Both the position numbers and the translations under genes were made by a program. Below the pieces are notes generated by a model that was given only the letters and a program-made list of their open reading frames with translations, did no database searches and was not told where the DNA came from. This document shows positions 9,962-17,985 of a stretch of 64,000 nucleotides of DNA, piece by piece. Source of the DNA: Clostridia bacterium (GTDB taxonomy: Bacteria; Bacillota; Clostridia; Oscillospirales; CAG-272); NCBI GenBank assembly GCA_017937135.1, contig JAGBEE010000022.1, positions 51,263 through 115,262 of the forward strand, given 5' to 3'. Positions within the stretch are counted from its first letter, which is position 1. Each line of letters opens with the position of its first letter.

Positions 9962-11005
9962 ATGGAGACTACAAAGGTTAAAAAAGAAACCAAAAATAAA
10001 ATCCGCGTAGATTTCGAGCGCGCTCCTCTATCTGTAAGACTTAAGCAAAAGTTTTTATCAATGGACTTTTTGGTAAACGTGGTGTTTAAGATATTCAGAT
10101 TTATACTTCTTGTTGGTGTATCATACGTAATTCTTTATCCATACATAGCAAAGATTTTCGCTTCATTTATGTCAATAAGCGACTTTAAGGACGTAACCGT
10201 TATTCTTATATCCAAGAGCCCAACTCTTGAGCAATATAAGTATATAATTACAGATAACGGGTACTTCTTAGCGCTTCTTAATACGTTCCTTCTATCACTT
10301 AGCGTAGCGCTTATACAAACAGTCGTTTGTGCGCTTGTCGCATATGGCTTAGCTAAGTTTAAGTTCAAGGGAAATAACATCATATTCTTCCTTGTAATAT
10401 TTACTATGATGGTTCCCCAAGAGGCGCTTATGTACGCGATGGATACCTTCTTTGCTACATTTTCAAAGCACAATGTAATAGGAATGCTATTAAGCTCAAT
10501 GGGCGCAATAGGCGAATATGGCTTTGAGAACACAATGGCACCACTTTACATACTCTCATTCTTAGGACTTGGCTTTAAGAACGGTCTGTTCATATTTATG
10601 CTACGACAGTTCTTTAAGGGAGTGCCCGATGAGCTTGAGGAGTCAGCATACGTTGATGGCTCAAGCACAATGAGAACCTTCTTTACAATAATTATTCCAC
10701 TGGCAATTCCAATGCTCGTAACAGTATTTATATTCTCGTTTGCATGGACCTGGACGGATGACTTCTATTCAACCATATTCTTTGACTCCACCTATGAGGG
10801 AGCAATGAAATATATGAGTGATATAGCAGTAGTTCCAGAATCATTAGAGAAATATACAAACTCGGGCACATCATATGCAAATGTATATTCAAGCGCAATT
10901 ACAGGAACAGCATCAATACTTATCATTCTTCCATTGCTTATTGCATATATATTTGTACAAAACAAGATTGTTCAGGGTATTGAACGTAGTGGTATCGTAG
11001 GCTAA
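9962..11005 (+). CDS. Sugar ABC transporter permease (MalG type), second pair
   Basis: 347-residue membrane protein. The N-terminal 60 residues are basic and cytoplasmic, then about six helices follow. The EAA loop is visible at residue 227 onward (ESAYVDGSS then IIIPLAIPM). It is the partner of the preceding permease and starts 10 bp after it behind an AAGGAGGAG site. It ends the transport operon: a strong stem-loop lies 9 bp downstream and the next gene has its own promoter. Length is greater than that of the other MalG-type protein in the cluster (290), mostly because of the N-terminal extension and an added loop before the EAA region. Confidence 0.9.
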   Translation: METTKVKKETKNKIRVDFERAPLSVRLKQKFLSMDFLVNVVFKIFRFILLVGVSYVILYPYIAKIFASFMSISDFKDVTVILISKSPTLEQYKYIITDNGYFLALLNTFLLSLSVALIQTVVCALVAYGLAKFKFKGNNIIFFLVIFTMMVPQEALMYAMDTFFATFSKHNVIGMLLSSMGAIGEYGFENTMAPLYILSFLGLGFKNGLFIFMLRQFFKGVPDELEESAYVDGSSTMRTFFTIIIPLAIPMLVTVFIFSFAWTWTDDFYSTIFFDSTYEGAMKYMSDIAVVPESLEKYTNSGTSYANVYSSAITGTASILIILPLLIAYIFVQNKIVQGIERSGIVG

Positions 11006-11013
11006 TTTCTGTT

Positions 11014-11047
11014 CTTAATATCGGCGTCGCAGTGCGCCGATATTAAG
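11014..11047 (+). other. Strong stem-loop at the end of the transport operon
   Basis: Perfect 13-bp inverted repeat (11014-11026 and 11035-11047) with an 8-base loop, just past the last permease stop. It is followed by a run of A, not T, so it is not a standard intrinsic terminator in either direction. It may act as a 3' end barrier that stabilises the long transport mRNA. Confidence 0.6.
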
Positions 11048-11103
11048 AAAAAAAGCGTTGTAAAAAAACATTTGAAAAAATATAAATTATTTTTCAAAAA
11101 GTG

Positions 11104-11132
11104 TTGACAAACACTATAATATGTGCTAAAAT
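11104..11132 (+). promoter_or_regulatory. Sigma-A promoter of the small peptide gene
   Basis: TTGACA (11104-11109), 17-bp spacer, TAAAAT (11127-11132) with an upstream TG at 11124. Near-consensus; the leader to the start codon is about 45 bases. Confidence 0.8.
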
Positions 11133-11186
11133 ATTTACAATGTTAGAGATATGCATGCATATCCGTTACTTGAAGGAGGATTTAAA

Positions 11187-11345
11187 ATGAAATATACTTC
11201 CCCAATTTATGAGATTGAAGCAATTGAAACCGAAGATATTATGGATACCTCCGGAAACTTCATAATTACTGAGACTGAAGAGGATAACGGTGACAAAAAG
11301 GGTAGCGCCGGCGTTAATATTAACGACATTCTCGGTGGCAATTAA
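11187..11345 (+). CDS. Small acidic peptide of unknown function (52 aa)
   Basis: Start at 11187 is set by the AAGGAGGA site ending 8 bases upstream; an ATG at 11151 in frame lacks a ribosome site. The product begins MKYTSPIYEIEAIETEDI, which resembles a widespread set of short Clostridia proteins with a Y-x-x-P-x-x-E-x-E-x-x-x-x-x-D-I N-terminus and a variable, acidic, glycine-rich tail; here the tail ends NINDILGGN. There is no cysteine, no signal peptide and no membrane helix. It is a complete transcription unit with a near-consensus promoter and a strong terminator, so it is probably expressed well. Function is unknown. A leader or signal peptide function is possible, but no modification enzyme is next to it. 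Confidence 0.7.
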   Translation: MKYTSPIYEIEAIETEDIMDTSGNFIITETEEDNGDKKGSAGVNINDILGGN

Positions 11346-11361
11346 TCTGTAAAATAAGTAT

Positions 11362-11395
11362 AAAATCCGTACCAGCGTTAGGTACGGATTTTTTA
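11362..11395 (+). terminator. Intrinsic terminator of the small peptide gene
   Basis: 12-bp perfect stem AAAATCCGTACC / GGTACGGATTTT with a 7-base loop and a T run, 16 bp after the stop codon. Confidence 0.9.
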
Positions 11396-11423
11396 TTGCT
11401 TTACTTAAACAATTTTAAATAGT

Positions 11424-11450
11424 AAAAAAAGCTCCACATTTGTGGAGCTT
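11424..11450 (-). terminator. Intrinsic terminator of the hom-lysC-asd operon
   Basis: Stem AAGCTCCACA / TGTGGAGCTT (11429-11438, 11441-11450) followed on the minus strand by a T run, 7 bp past the asd stop. Confidence 0.88.
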
Positions 11451-11457
11451 TAATATT

Positions 11458-12456
11458 TTAGATAAGTGCCTCTGCGATTTGAATTGCGTTTGTAGCTGCG
11501 CCCTTGCGAACCTGGTCGCCGCAGCACCATAGTGTTATAGCGTTGTCAAATACAAGGTCCTTTCTTATTCTACCAACAAAAACAAGGTCTTGGTCAGATG
11601 TAACAAGAGGCATAGGATAAATCTTGTTTTCTACATCATCATAAAGCTTGCAGCCCTTTTCGTTAGCAATTGCATTCTTAACCTCGTCAACAGTAAGCTC
11701 CTTTTCTGTAAGAACTGTAACTGAAATAGAGTGTGAACGAACAACGGGAACTCTTACGCATGTGCAGGTAACCTTTAATTCGGGTAAGTGTAAAATCTTT
11801 CTGCCCTCGTTTTGCATCTTCATTTCCTCGGTTGTGTAGCCATCATCATTAAATGAGCCGATTTGAGGAATAAGGTTTTCTGCAATTTGGTATTGGAACA
11901 CTTCATTTTTAATTTCGCCACCACAAACGATAGCCTTCATTTGCTCCTCAAGCTCAATGGGACCTTGTGCGCCTGCACCACTTGTAGCTTGGTATGTTGA
12001 AGCAACCATACCCTTAATGTTAGATAGCTTATTTATAGCATTTACAGCAACGAGAGTAATAATAGTGGAGCAGTTAGGGTTAGCAATAATACCCTTGTTT
12101 TTCTTTGCGTCCTCTGCGTTAATTTCAGGAACAACAAGTGGAACGTCGTCGCACATACGGAATGCGCTTGAGTTGTCAATAAATACAGCGCCAGCCTTTA
12201 CAATGTCGGGAGCGAATTTCTTTGCAACAGCATTTGAAGCTGCGCCAAGAACGAAATCAAGTCCCTCGAAAGCACCAAAATCAGCAAGCTTAATTGCGAT
12301 GTCCTCACCCTTAAATTTAACTAACTTACCAACACTGCGCTCGCTTGCCAAAAGGCGAATTTCACCAACAGGGAAGCTTCTTTCCTCAAGCACCTTTAAC
12401 ATTTCACGTCCAACAGCGCCAGTTGCGCCGAGAATACCTATATTATACTTTTTCAT
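11458..12456 (-). CDS. asd: Aspartate-semialdehyde dehydrogenase
   Basis: 332 residues, normal length. Converts aspartyl phosphate to aspartate semialdehyde with NADPH, the branch point to lysine, threonine and methionine. The N-terminal nucleotide-binding motif GILGATGAVGREML is at 7-20 and the catalytic cysteine is Cys129 in NPNCST. It is the last gene of a minus-strand operon hom-lysC-asd and overlaps the end of lysC by 4 bp (ATGA), so translation is coupled. A terminator follows immediately. Identification is secure. Confidence 0.97.
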   Translation of the reverse strand: MKKYNIGILGATGAVGREMLKVLEERSFPVGEIRLLASERSVGKLVKFKGEDIAIKLADFGAFEGLDFVLGAASNAVAKKFAPDIVKAGAVFIDNSSAFRMCDDVPLVVPEINAEDAKKNKGIIANPNCSTIITLVAVNAINKLSNIKGMVASTYQATSGAGAQGPIELEEQMKAIVCGGEIKNEVFQYQIAENLIPQIGSFNDDGYTTEEMKMQNEGRKILHLPELKVTCTCVRVPVVRSHSISVTVLTEKELTVDEVKNAIANEKGCKLYDDVENKIYPMPLVTSDQDLVFVGRIRKDLVFDNAITLWCCGDQVRKGAATNAIQIAEALI

Positions 12457-13778
12457 TGTTCTACCTCGCTTAAATCATAAAGAACTTTTATTGTTTTCTT
12501 GAAGTTTCTATCACTAACACCGATAATGATGTTAATTTCGTCTGCACCCTGCTCAATCATTTTAATATTGATGTCATTTTCACCAAGAGCAGTAAAGATT
12601 TTGCCAGCAATACCTATATTTGAGGCAAGCTTTCTACCTACTATTGCAATAAGGCTGATTTCGTTATCAATTTTTATGCTATCCGGGTTAACTGCATCGT
12701 TAAGAGCAGAAATAATCTCGTGCATACAATTTTCAACGTGAGATGAAGCAACAACAACAGAGAAGCTGTCAATACTGCTTGGAATATGCTCAATTGGCAC
12801 CTGGAAGCGTTCAAAAACCTCAAGCGTTCTTCTTACATAACCAATCTCATCATTCATTCTGCTTTTTGCAATTGTAATAATAGAGAAGTTTTTCTTACCG
12901 GAAATACCTGTGATAAAGTGTGAATTTTTGTCCTCGTCATCTGGGAAGCTCTCCATAATAAGAGTTCCACGTGCGTTCATATCATTTGTATTCTTAATGT
13001 ACAATGGAATGCTCTTTTGTCTTACAGGGAATACAGTTTCCTCATGCAAAACGTCAGCACCCATATATGAAAGCTCTCTTAGCTCTGCAAATGTAACGTT
13101 TTCAATGGGTCTTGGATTATCAACAATTCTTGGGTCAGCGGTCATAATTCCAGACACGTCTGTCCAGTTTTCGTACATATCAGCGTTGATAGCAGCCGCT
13201 GCAATAGCGCCTGTTATATCAGAGCCACCACGTGAGAAGGTCTTGATATTTCCATCAGGAGTAGCACCATAGAAGCCGGGGATAACAACTCTTGGATTTT
13301 CCTCGATTATTTTAGAGAGATTTTTGTATGAGCGCTCAAAATCAACCTTTCCGTTGAAATTGAATACAAGCCAGGAAGCGCTATCAACAAATGCAAAGCC
13401 AAGATACTCAGCCATAAGCCTTGCGTTTAAGTATTCGCCTCTTGAAACAATATAATCAACGCTTGTTTTCTTGTTAAGAGAAGAAGCGATTTTATCAAAC
13501 TCATACTCAATATCCTGTGTAAGACCACAGGATTTGTGAATTAAGCGATATCTTTCCTTAATTTGCTCAAATATATCTGTAAAAGGAACACTGTACTTAA
13601 TGTGTGCGTGGCAGATATAAAGAAGGTCAGTAACCTTAATATCGTCCTTAAATCTCTTACCAGGGGCAGAAACAACCACAACCATACGTGACTTATCTGC
13701 ATCAATAATTTTCTTTACCTTTTCAAATGACTCGCCAGAAGCTAACGAGGAGCCACCGAATTTACATACCTTCAACAT
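12453..13778 (-). CDS. lysC: Aspartate kinase, monofunctional, with C-terminal ACT domains
   Basis: 441 residues. Phosphorylates aspartate, the first step of the pathway. The kinase motif KFGGSS is at residues 6-11, RGEYLNARLMAEYL and the SRGGSDITGA segment follow. From about residue 300 to the end is a pair of ACT domains (VPIEHIPSSIDSFSVVV and KIFTALGENDINIKMIEQ), the usual site of feedback control by lysine or threonine. It begins 3 bp after the end of hom and overlaps asd by 4 bp. Whether this is the lysine- or threonine-sensitive form cannot be read from sequence; being in one operon with hom suggests use for threonine. Confidence 0.95.
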   Translation of the reverse strand: MLKVCKFGGSSLASGESFEKVKKIIDADKSRMVVVVSAPGKRFKDDIKVTDLLYICHAHIKYSVPFTDIFEQIKERYRLIHKSCGLTQDIEYEFDKIASSLNKKTSVDYIVSRGEYLNARLMAEYLGFAFVDSASWLVFNFNGKVDFERSYKNLSKIIEENPRVVIPGFYGATPDGNIKTFSRGGSDITGAIAAAAINADMYENWTDVSGIMTADPRIVDNPRPIENVTFAELRELSYMGADVLHEETVFPVRQKSIPLYIKNTNDMNARGTLIMESFPDDEDKNSHFITGISGKKNFSIITIAKSRMNDEIGYVRRTLEVFERFQVPIEHIPSSIDSFSVVVASSHVENCMHEIISALNDAVNPDSIKIDNEISLIAIVGRKLASNIGIAGKIFTALGENDINIKMIEQGADEINIIIGVSDRNFKKTIKVLYDLSEVEQ

Positions 13779-13781
13779 AAA

Positions 13782-14927
13782 TTATTCCTCAATACCCGCA
13801 ATAAATGAAGTCGGGTCACTTTCTTTTATAGATTTTGCAAGCTCATGCATTAAGGATACCTCTAATGCCTTAGTAAGCACATAATTAACACCATCAATTA
13901 CATCCTTTTTATCAACATATTTAGAGTCAATGCAAGAGAGAGTTCTAACATAGTATTTTCTCTTAAGTGCGCCATTATCAATCTTAACAGCCTTAAAGTC
14001 ATCAATAAGCTTAGTATCTCCGTTTACAATATCGCAAACGTCCTGCGCTAAGGCATTACCTGTCGGGTATTTACCGGCGCCCTGTCCAAAATAGGAAAGT
14101 CTGCCAACGCTATTACCAAAAAGAGAAATAAGATTAAAGTTTTTGTTTACATTAGCCTCAAGAGAGGACATGCAAAGCAGCACAGGCTCAACGAAAACGG
14201 AAACAGAGTCCTTATTCTTTACGCCAAAGCCCATATATCGTACAGTCTTACCAAGCCTTTTAGTAACATAATCAATGTCAGCCTTTGAAACGTTACGCAT
14301 AGAGAAAACTGAAACATTTTCTTCCTTTATAATAGTATTAAATGCAATAGAGGATGAAATTGCTGTTTTTCTCGCAACGTCAAGACCGTCAATATCAGCA
14401 CTTGGATTTGCCTCGGCATAGCCAAGTGCCTGAGCCTCCTTCAAAACGCTCTCAAAATCAGAGCCGTTTGAAATCATTGAGTCAAGAATAAAGTTAGTAG
14501 TACCATTCATAATACCCATAACCTTAGTAATTTCATCAATACGAATGCTTCTTTTTAAATTATAGAGCCAAGGAATACCGCCACCAACGCTTGAGGTGAA
14601 GCGAATAGTAACGCCATTTTCCTTTGCAAGAGCGTGAAGCTCCTCATAATATTCACAAATTAAGTGCTTATTTGAGCTTACAACATGCTTTTTAGCCTTG
14701 AGAGCCTTAACAACAAATGTGTGAGCAGGCTCAAGTCCACCAATAGCCTCAGCAACAACTCCAATCTCATCATCATTCAAAATAACATTGTAATCAGAGG
14801 TGAGAACTTCGCCAAGCTCGTCATGGGGACGAATATCAAGAACTCTTTTAACGTCTAATCCGTGCTTTGTAAGCACCTCATAAGCGCCAGAACCGACTAT
14901 TCCATAGCCAAGAATTGCAATTTTCAT
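13782..14927 (-). CDS. hom: Homoserine dehydrogenase, short form without a full ACT domain
   Basis: 381 residues. Reduces aspartate semialdehyde to homoserine. Rossmann motif GYGIVGSG at 7-14, catalytic lysine Lys87 in SSNKH, substrate region NGTTNFIL at 141-148, and the GLDVARK segment. Gram-positive enzymes are usually about 430 residues because of a C-terminal ACT domain; here only about 60 residues follow the catalytic part (from KRKYYVRTL), so the regulatory domain is missing or reduced. A separate ACT protein is encoded at the end of the divergent thrC operon. The start has no strong ribosome site beyond a GGAAAGG motif about 11 bases upstream. Confidence 0.93.
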   Translation of the reverse strand: MKIAILGYGIVGSGAYEVLTKHGLDVKRVLDIRPHDELGEVLTSDYNVILNDDEIGVVAEAIGGLEPAHTFVVKALKAKKHVVSSNKHLICEYYEELHALAKENGVTIRFTSSVGGGIPWLYNLKRSIRIDEITKVMGIMNGTTNFILDSMISNGSDFESVLKEAQALGYAEANPSADIDGLDVARKTAISSSIAFNTIIKEENVSVFSMRNVSKADIDYVTKRLGKTVRYMGFGVKNKDSVSVFVEPVLLCMSSLEANVNKNFNLISLFGNSVGRLSYFGQGAGKYPTGNALAQDVCDIVNGDTKLIDDFKAVKIDNGALKRKYYVRTLSCIDSKYVDKKDVIDGVNYVLTKALEVSLMHELAKSIKESDPTSFIAGIEE

Positions 14928-14960
14928 AAAAAATTTTACCTTTCCGAGTGTCTTTATTTC

Positions 14961-14976
14961 AAAAACACTTGTTTTT
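14961..14976. promoter_or_regulatory. Palindrome in the hom / thrC control region
   Basis: AAAAACA-CT-TGTTTTT, a perfect 7-bp inverted repeat with a 2-bp centre. It covers the -35 of the thrC promoter and lies in the early leader of hom, so a bound protein could affect both operons. Candidate operator. Confidence 0.45.
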
Positions 14977-14997
14977 CCATGAAAAATAGTGTATCAT
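14969..14997 (+). promoter_or_regulatory. Promoter of the thrC operon
   Basis: TTGTTT (14969-14974), 17 bp, TATCAT (14992-14997). An AAGGGGG ribosome site follows at 15015-15021. Confidence 0.55.
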
Positions 14998-15016
14998 ATA
15001 AAAAGAAAAAAATCAA
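14988..15016 (-). promoter_or_regulatory. Promoter of the hom operon, overlapping the thrC promoter
   Basis: On the minus strand TTGATT (15016-15011), 17 bp, TACACT (14993-14988). Its -10 shares bases with the thrC -10 on the other strand. Confidence 0.6.
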
Positions 15017-15031
15017 GGGGGAAATTGAAAA

Positions 15032-16528
15032 ATGTTGTATTTAAGTACAAGAAATAATAAAATCTCGAAAACACCGTCAGAAGCAGTGCTCATGGGAATA
15101 GCAAAGGACGGTGGTCTTTATATGCCAAAATCCTTTGATGAGGCGAAATTTCCAATGGACGAGCTTCAGAAAATGTCAAACAAGGAAATCTCAGCAAGGG
15201 TAATTTCACTTTTATTCGCAGGCGACAAAATGCTCAGTGATGAAAATGGCGAAATGGCAGGAGCATACAAGCTCGTTTCCAAGGCGTATGACAACAAATT
15301 TGAGGGAGACGACTTTGCTCCACTATCAAAGGTAGAGGATGCGTACGTTATGGAGCTTTATCACGGACCAACCTGTGCATTCAAGGACGTTGCGCTTCAG
15401 CTTTTGCCACAGCTCATTTCAGCAGCTAAGAAGGCAACTGATATGAAGGATGAAATAGTTATCCTAACAGCAACAAGTGGTGACACAGGCAGCGCAGCCC
15501 TTTCAGGCTTCTCAAATGTTGAGGGAGTTAAAATTATAGTATTCTATCCTCGTGTTGGTATCAGCGCAGTTCAAGAAAGACAAATGGTTAGCGTTGATGG
15601 TAAAAACACCTGTGTTTGCTCTGTTGGTGGTAACTTTGACGATGCGCAAAGTGGTGTAAAGAATATCTTTGCAAATCTTAAATTACCAGAGGGTGTTGTG
15701 CTTTCAAGTGCAAACTCTATAAACATAGGCAGACTTGCTCCACAGGTAGCATACTACTTCAAGGCATACAGAGACCTTATGGCAAATGGCGAAATTAAAA
15801 TGGGTGACAAGGTTAACTTTGTAGTACCAACAGGTAACTTTGGCGACATTTTAGCAGGCTATTTTGCTAAGCAAATGGGCTTGCCGGTTGGAAAGCTTGT
15901 TTGTGCATCAAACGAGAATAAGGTTTTAACCGACTTCTTTGAAAATGGTATATATAATAAAAATAGAAGCTTCCATATTACAAAATCACCCTCAATGGAT
16001 ATTTTGATTTCAAGCAATCTTGAAAGACTTCTTTATATGGTATGTGGCTCTGATAAATGCGCTGAATATATGGCACAGCTTAAGGAAAAGGGCGAATACA
16101 AGCTCACAAGCGAGGAGCTTAGCAAAATAAAGAGCGAGTTCGAGGCTGGCTATTGTGATGATAACGAAACCATCGATACAATTAAAGAGGTTTATGAGAG
16201 CTCAAAATATCTTATGGATACACACACAGCAGTTGCTTGGAGCGTTTATAAAAAGTGGCTCAAGGAAAGTGGCAACAAGGATAAGACCGTTGTTCTCTCA
16301 ACTGCATCACCATACAAGTTCTCAAACAGCGTAATGAACGCGCTTGGCAAGTCCTACAATGGTGAATTTGACGCACTTAAAAAGCTCAATAAATACACAG
16401 GCGCTAAGATTCCCGACTCACTTGTAGATATCGAGAACAAGGCAATATTCCACAAGGTAACGGTTGAAAAGGACGATATGATGTCATTCGTTGATTCAAT
16501 GGTCAATAAAAAGAGCTGGAACGACTAA
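15032..16528 (+). CDS. thrC: Threonine synthase
   Basis: 498 residues, the long threonine synthase type. A PLP enzyme that turns phosphohomoserine into threonine. The N-terminus MLYLSTRNN and the PLP lysine Lys118 in CAFKDVALQLLPQ are typical; TATSGDTGSAALSGF binds the cofactor phosphate. It is first in the thrC-thrB-ACT operon and starts 11 bases after an AAGGGGG site. The next gene, thrB, starts two bases past its stop. Identification is secure. Confidence 0.96.
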   Translation: MLYLSTRNNKISKTPSEAVLMGIAKDGGLYMPKSFDEAKFPMDELQKMSNKEISARVISLLFAGDKMLSDENGEMAGAYKLVSKAYDNKFEGDDFAPLSKVEDAYVMELYHGPTCAFKDVALQLLPQLISAAKKATDMKDEIVILTATSGDTGSAALSGFSNVEGVKIIVFYPRVGISAVQERQMVSVDGKNTCVCSVGGNFDDAQSGVKNIFANLKLPEGVVLSSANSINIGRLAPQVAYYFKAYRDLMANGEIKMGDKVNFVVPTGNFGDILAGYFAKQMGLPVGKLVCASNENKVLTDFFENGIYNKNRSFHITKSPSMDILISSNLERLLYMVCGSDKCAEYMAQLKEKGEYKLTSEELSKIKSEFEAGYCDDNETIDTIKEVYESSKYLMDTHTAVAWSVYKKWLKESGNKDKTVVLSTASPYKFSNSVMNALGKSYNGEFDALKKLNKYTGAKIPDSLVDIENKAIFHKVTVEKDDMMSFVDSMVNKKSWND

Positions 16529-16529
16529 A

Positions 16530-17420
16530 ATGCAACCTACAAAAAGCAAGGTAAGGGTAAGGGTTCCTGCAACCTCGGCCAACTTAGGCTCAGGCTTTGA
16601 CTGCGCGGGAATTGCTTACGACCTATATAATGTTTTTGAATTTGAAAAAATTGACAAGGGGCTTGAATACATAGGCTGTGAGAAGCGCTTCGCAAACGAG
16701 GACAATTTAGTTTACGTTGCCTTCAAGGCAGTGTGCGATAAAATAGGTGCTGATAGTAGCGTACGCATAACTATTGTCGAAACTAACATCCCCTTTGCGC
16801 GAGGATTAGGCTCGTCAGCAACGCTTATTTGCGCAGGAGCATACAGCGCTAATAAAATGTATGGCGATGCTCTTTCACTTGATGATGTGTTTGAAATTTG
16901 CACAAAAATTGAAGGACATCCCGATAATGTTGCCCCAGCGCTCTTTGGCTCTCTTTGTGCTTCCGTTGTTGAGGACGGCAAGCCAAAAACAATAAAATTT
17001 TCTGTTAGTGACAAAATTCACTTTACTATTCTGGTGCCCGATTTTGAGGTTAGCACCCTAAGAGCGCGTGATGCCTTGCCACACAGCATAGACAGAGATG
17101 ATGCAGTTTATAATATGTCGCGTGTTGCGCTTTTGCCATACGCGTTTGAAAGAGCAGACTTTGAGCTACTGAAAATAGTAACAGAGGATAAGCTTCATCA
17201 AAAGTACAGAAAAAAGCTTTTTAAAAATATTGATGATATAGAAAAGGCGTGCTTTGAAAGTGGAGCAGTGTCGTTTACAGTAAGTGGCGCAGGCTCAACC
17301 TGTCTTGCCATATCAAGCGAGCCAATAGAGGATGAAATAAACAAAAGAATAAAAGATATGCCAAATGGCTGGGTAGCCAAGGAGCTTAAAATTTCGGTAA
17401 ACGGAACAAGAGAGGTGTAA
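16530..17420 (+). CDS. thrB: Homoserine kinase
   Basis: GHMP-family kinase that phosphorylates homoserine, supplying threonine synthase. From the ATG at 16530 the product has about 296 residues, the usual size, and begins with the family's RVRVPATSANLGSGFDCAG motif. The ATP loop PFARGLGSSATL and the late SGAGSTCLA motif are both present. An in-frame start at 16491 lies inside thrC and would add 13 residues with no homology, so I prefer 16530, two bases after the thrC stop, which implies translational coupling. Next gene begins 4 bp after the stop. Confidence 0.95.
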   Translation: MQPTKSKVRVRVPATSANLGSGFDCAGIAYDLYNVFEFEKIDKGLEYIGCEKRFANEDNLVYVAFKAVCDKIGADSSVRITIVETNIPFARGLGSSATLICAGAYSANKMYGDALSLDDVFEICTKIEGHPDNVAPALFGSLCASVVEDGKPKTIKFSVSDKIHFTILVPDFEVSTLRARDALPHSIDRDDAVYNMSRVALLPYAFERADFELLKIVTEDKLHQKYRKKLFKNIDDIEKACFESGAVSFTVSGAGSTCLAISSEPIEDEINKRIKDMPNGWVAKELKISVNGTREV

Positions 17421-17423
17421 AAA

Positions 17424-17861
17424 ATGCAAAGCAAGTATCTACTTGTAGATAAGGAAATTTTACCTGCATATTACGAGAGAGTTATTGAGGCAAAGGAGCA
17501 TTTAGCAAGTGGAAGGGCAAAGGACGTGTCCGAGGCAACTAAAATGGTCGGCATTTCAAGGAGCACCTATTATAAGTACAAGGACTATGTTTTTGCCACA
17601 AATTCAGACACAGAGTGCCGAAAAGCAGTAATTTCGCTAACCCTGTATCACAAATCAGGACTACTTGGAGAGGTATTAAATGTACTTTCCTCTAAGGGCG
17701 CAAATATTTTAACAATAACTCAAAACCTACCTGTAAATAAAAGAGCGCACGTCGTTTTATCAATGGACGTATCTGGCGTTGTTGGCGATATGACAGCTAT
17801 TTGCGATGCATTATCAAGCATACAGGGCGTTTCGGGAGTAAAGCCAATAGCAATAGAATAA
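17424..17861 (+). CDS. pheB: ACT-domain protein of the UPF0735/PheB type
   Basis: 145 residues. The N-terminal half (about 1-65) carries a helix-turn-helix-like segment, SEATKMVGISRSTYYKYKDYV, and the C-terminal half (about 70-145) is an ACT domain (LYHKSGLLGEVLNVLSSKGANILTI). The family is often found beside hom, thrB or phe genes and is thought to bind an amino acid, but its exact job is not settled. Here it is the last gene of the thr operon, 4 bp after thrB, while the homoserine dehydrogenase in the divergent operon lacks a full ACT domain. A regulatory role in the pathway, by binding threonine, DNA or the enzyme, is inferred. Confidence 0.85.
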   Translation: MQSKYLLVDKEILPAYYERVIEAKEHLASGRAKDVSEATKMVGISRSTYYKYKDYVFATNSDTECRKAVISLTLYHKSGLLGEVLNVLSSKGANILTITQNLPVNKRAHVVLSMDVSGVVGDMTAICDALSSIQGVSGVKPIAIE

Positions 17862-17873
17862 TTATCAACATAG

Positions 17874-17903
17874 GGAGCCTAAAATTTCAAGGCTCCTTTT
17901 TTG
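17874..17903 (+). terminator. Intrinsic terminator of the thrC operon
   Basis: Stem GGAGCCT / AGGCTCC (17874-17880, 17890-17896) followed by TTTTTT. Confidence 0.88.
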
Positions 17904-17907
17904 TATA

Positions 17908-17936
17908 TTGACTTTTTAATAGAAAAGTTATATAAT
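17908..17936 (+). promoter_or_regulatory. Promoter of the cysteine-knuckle lipoprotein gene
   Basis: TTGACT (17908-17913), 17 bp, TATAAT (17931-17936). Confidence 0.75.
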
Positions 17937-17985
17937 ATATATGATAATAAAATCGTAAGCTGATTGCTTACAAAAGGAGTATATA

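Noticed and set aside
11187-11345. RiPP or bacteriocin precursor
   Set aside because: No cysteine core, no leader cleavage motif and no modification enzyme or dedicated exporter is adjacent; kept as an unknown peptide.
12499-13272. Open frames opposite lysC
   Set aside because: Antisense to a conserved gene and without starts that have ribosome sites.
16491-16530. Earlier start of thrB inside thrC
   Set aside because: The extra 13 residues lack family similarity; the ATG at 16530 gives the expected N-terminus.
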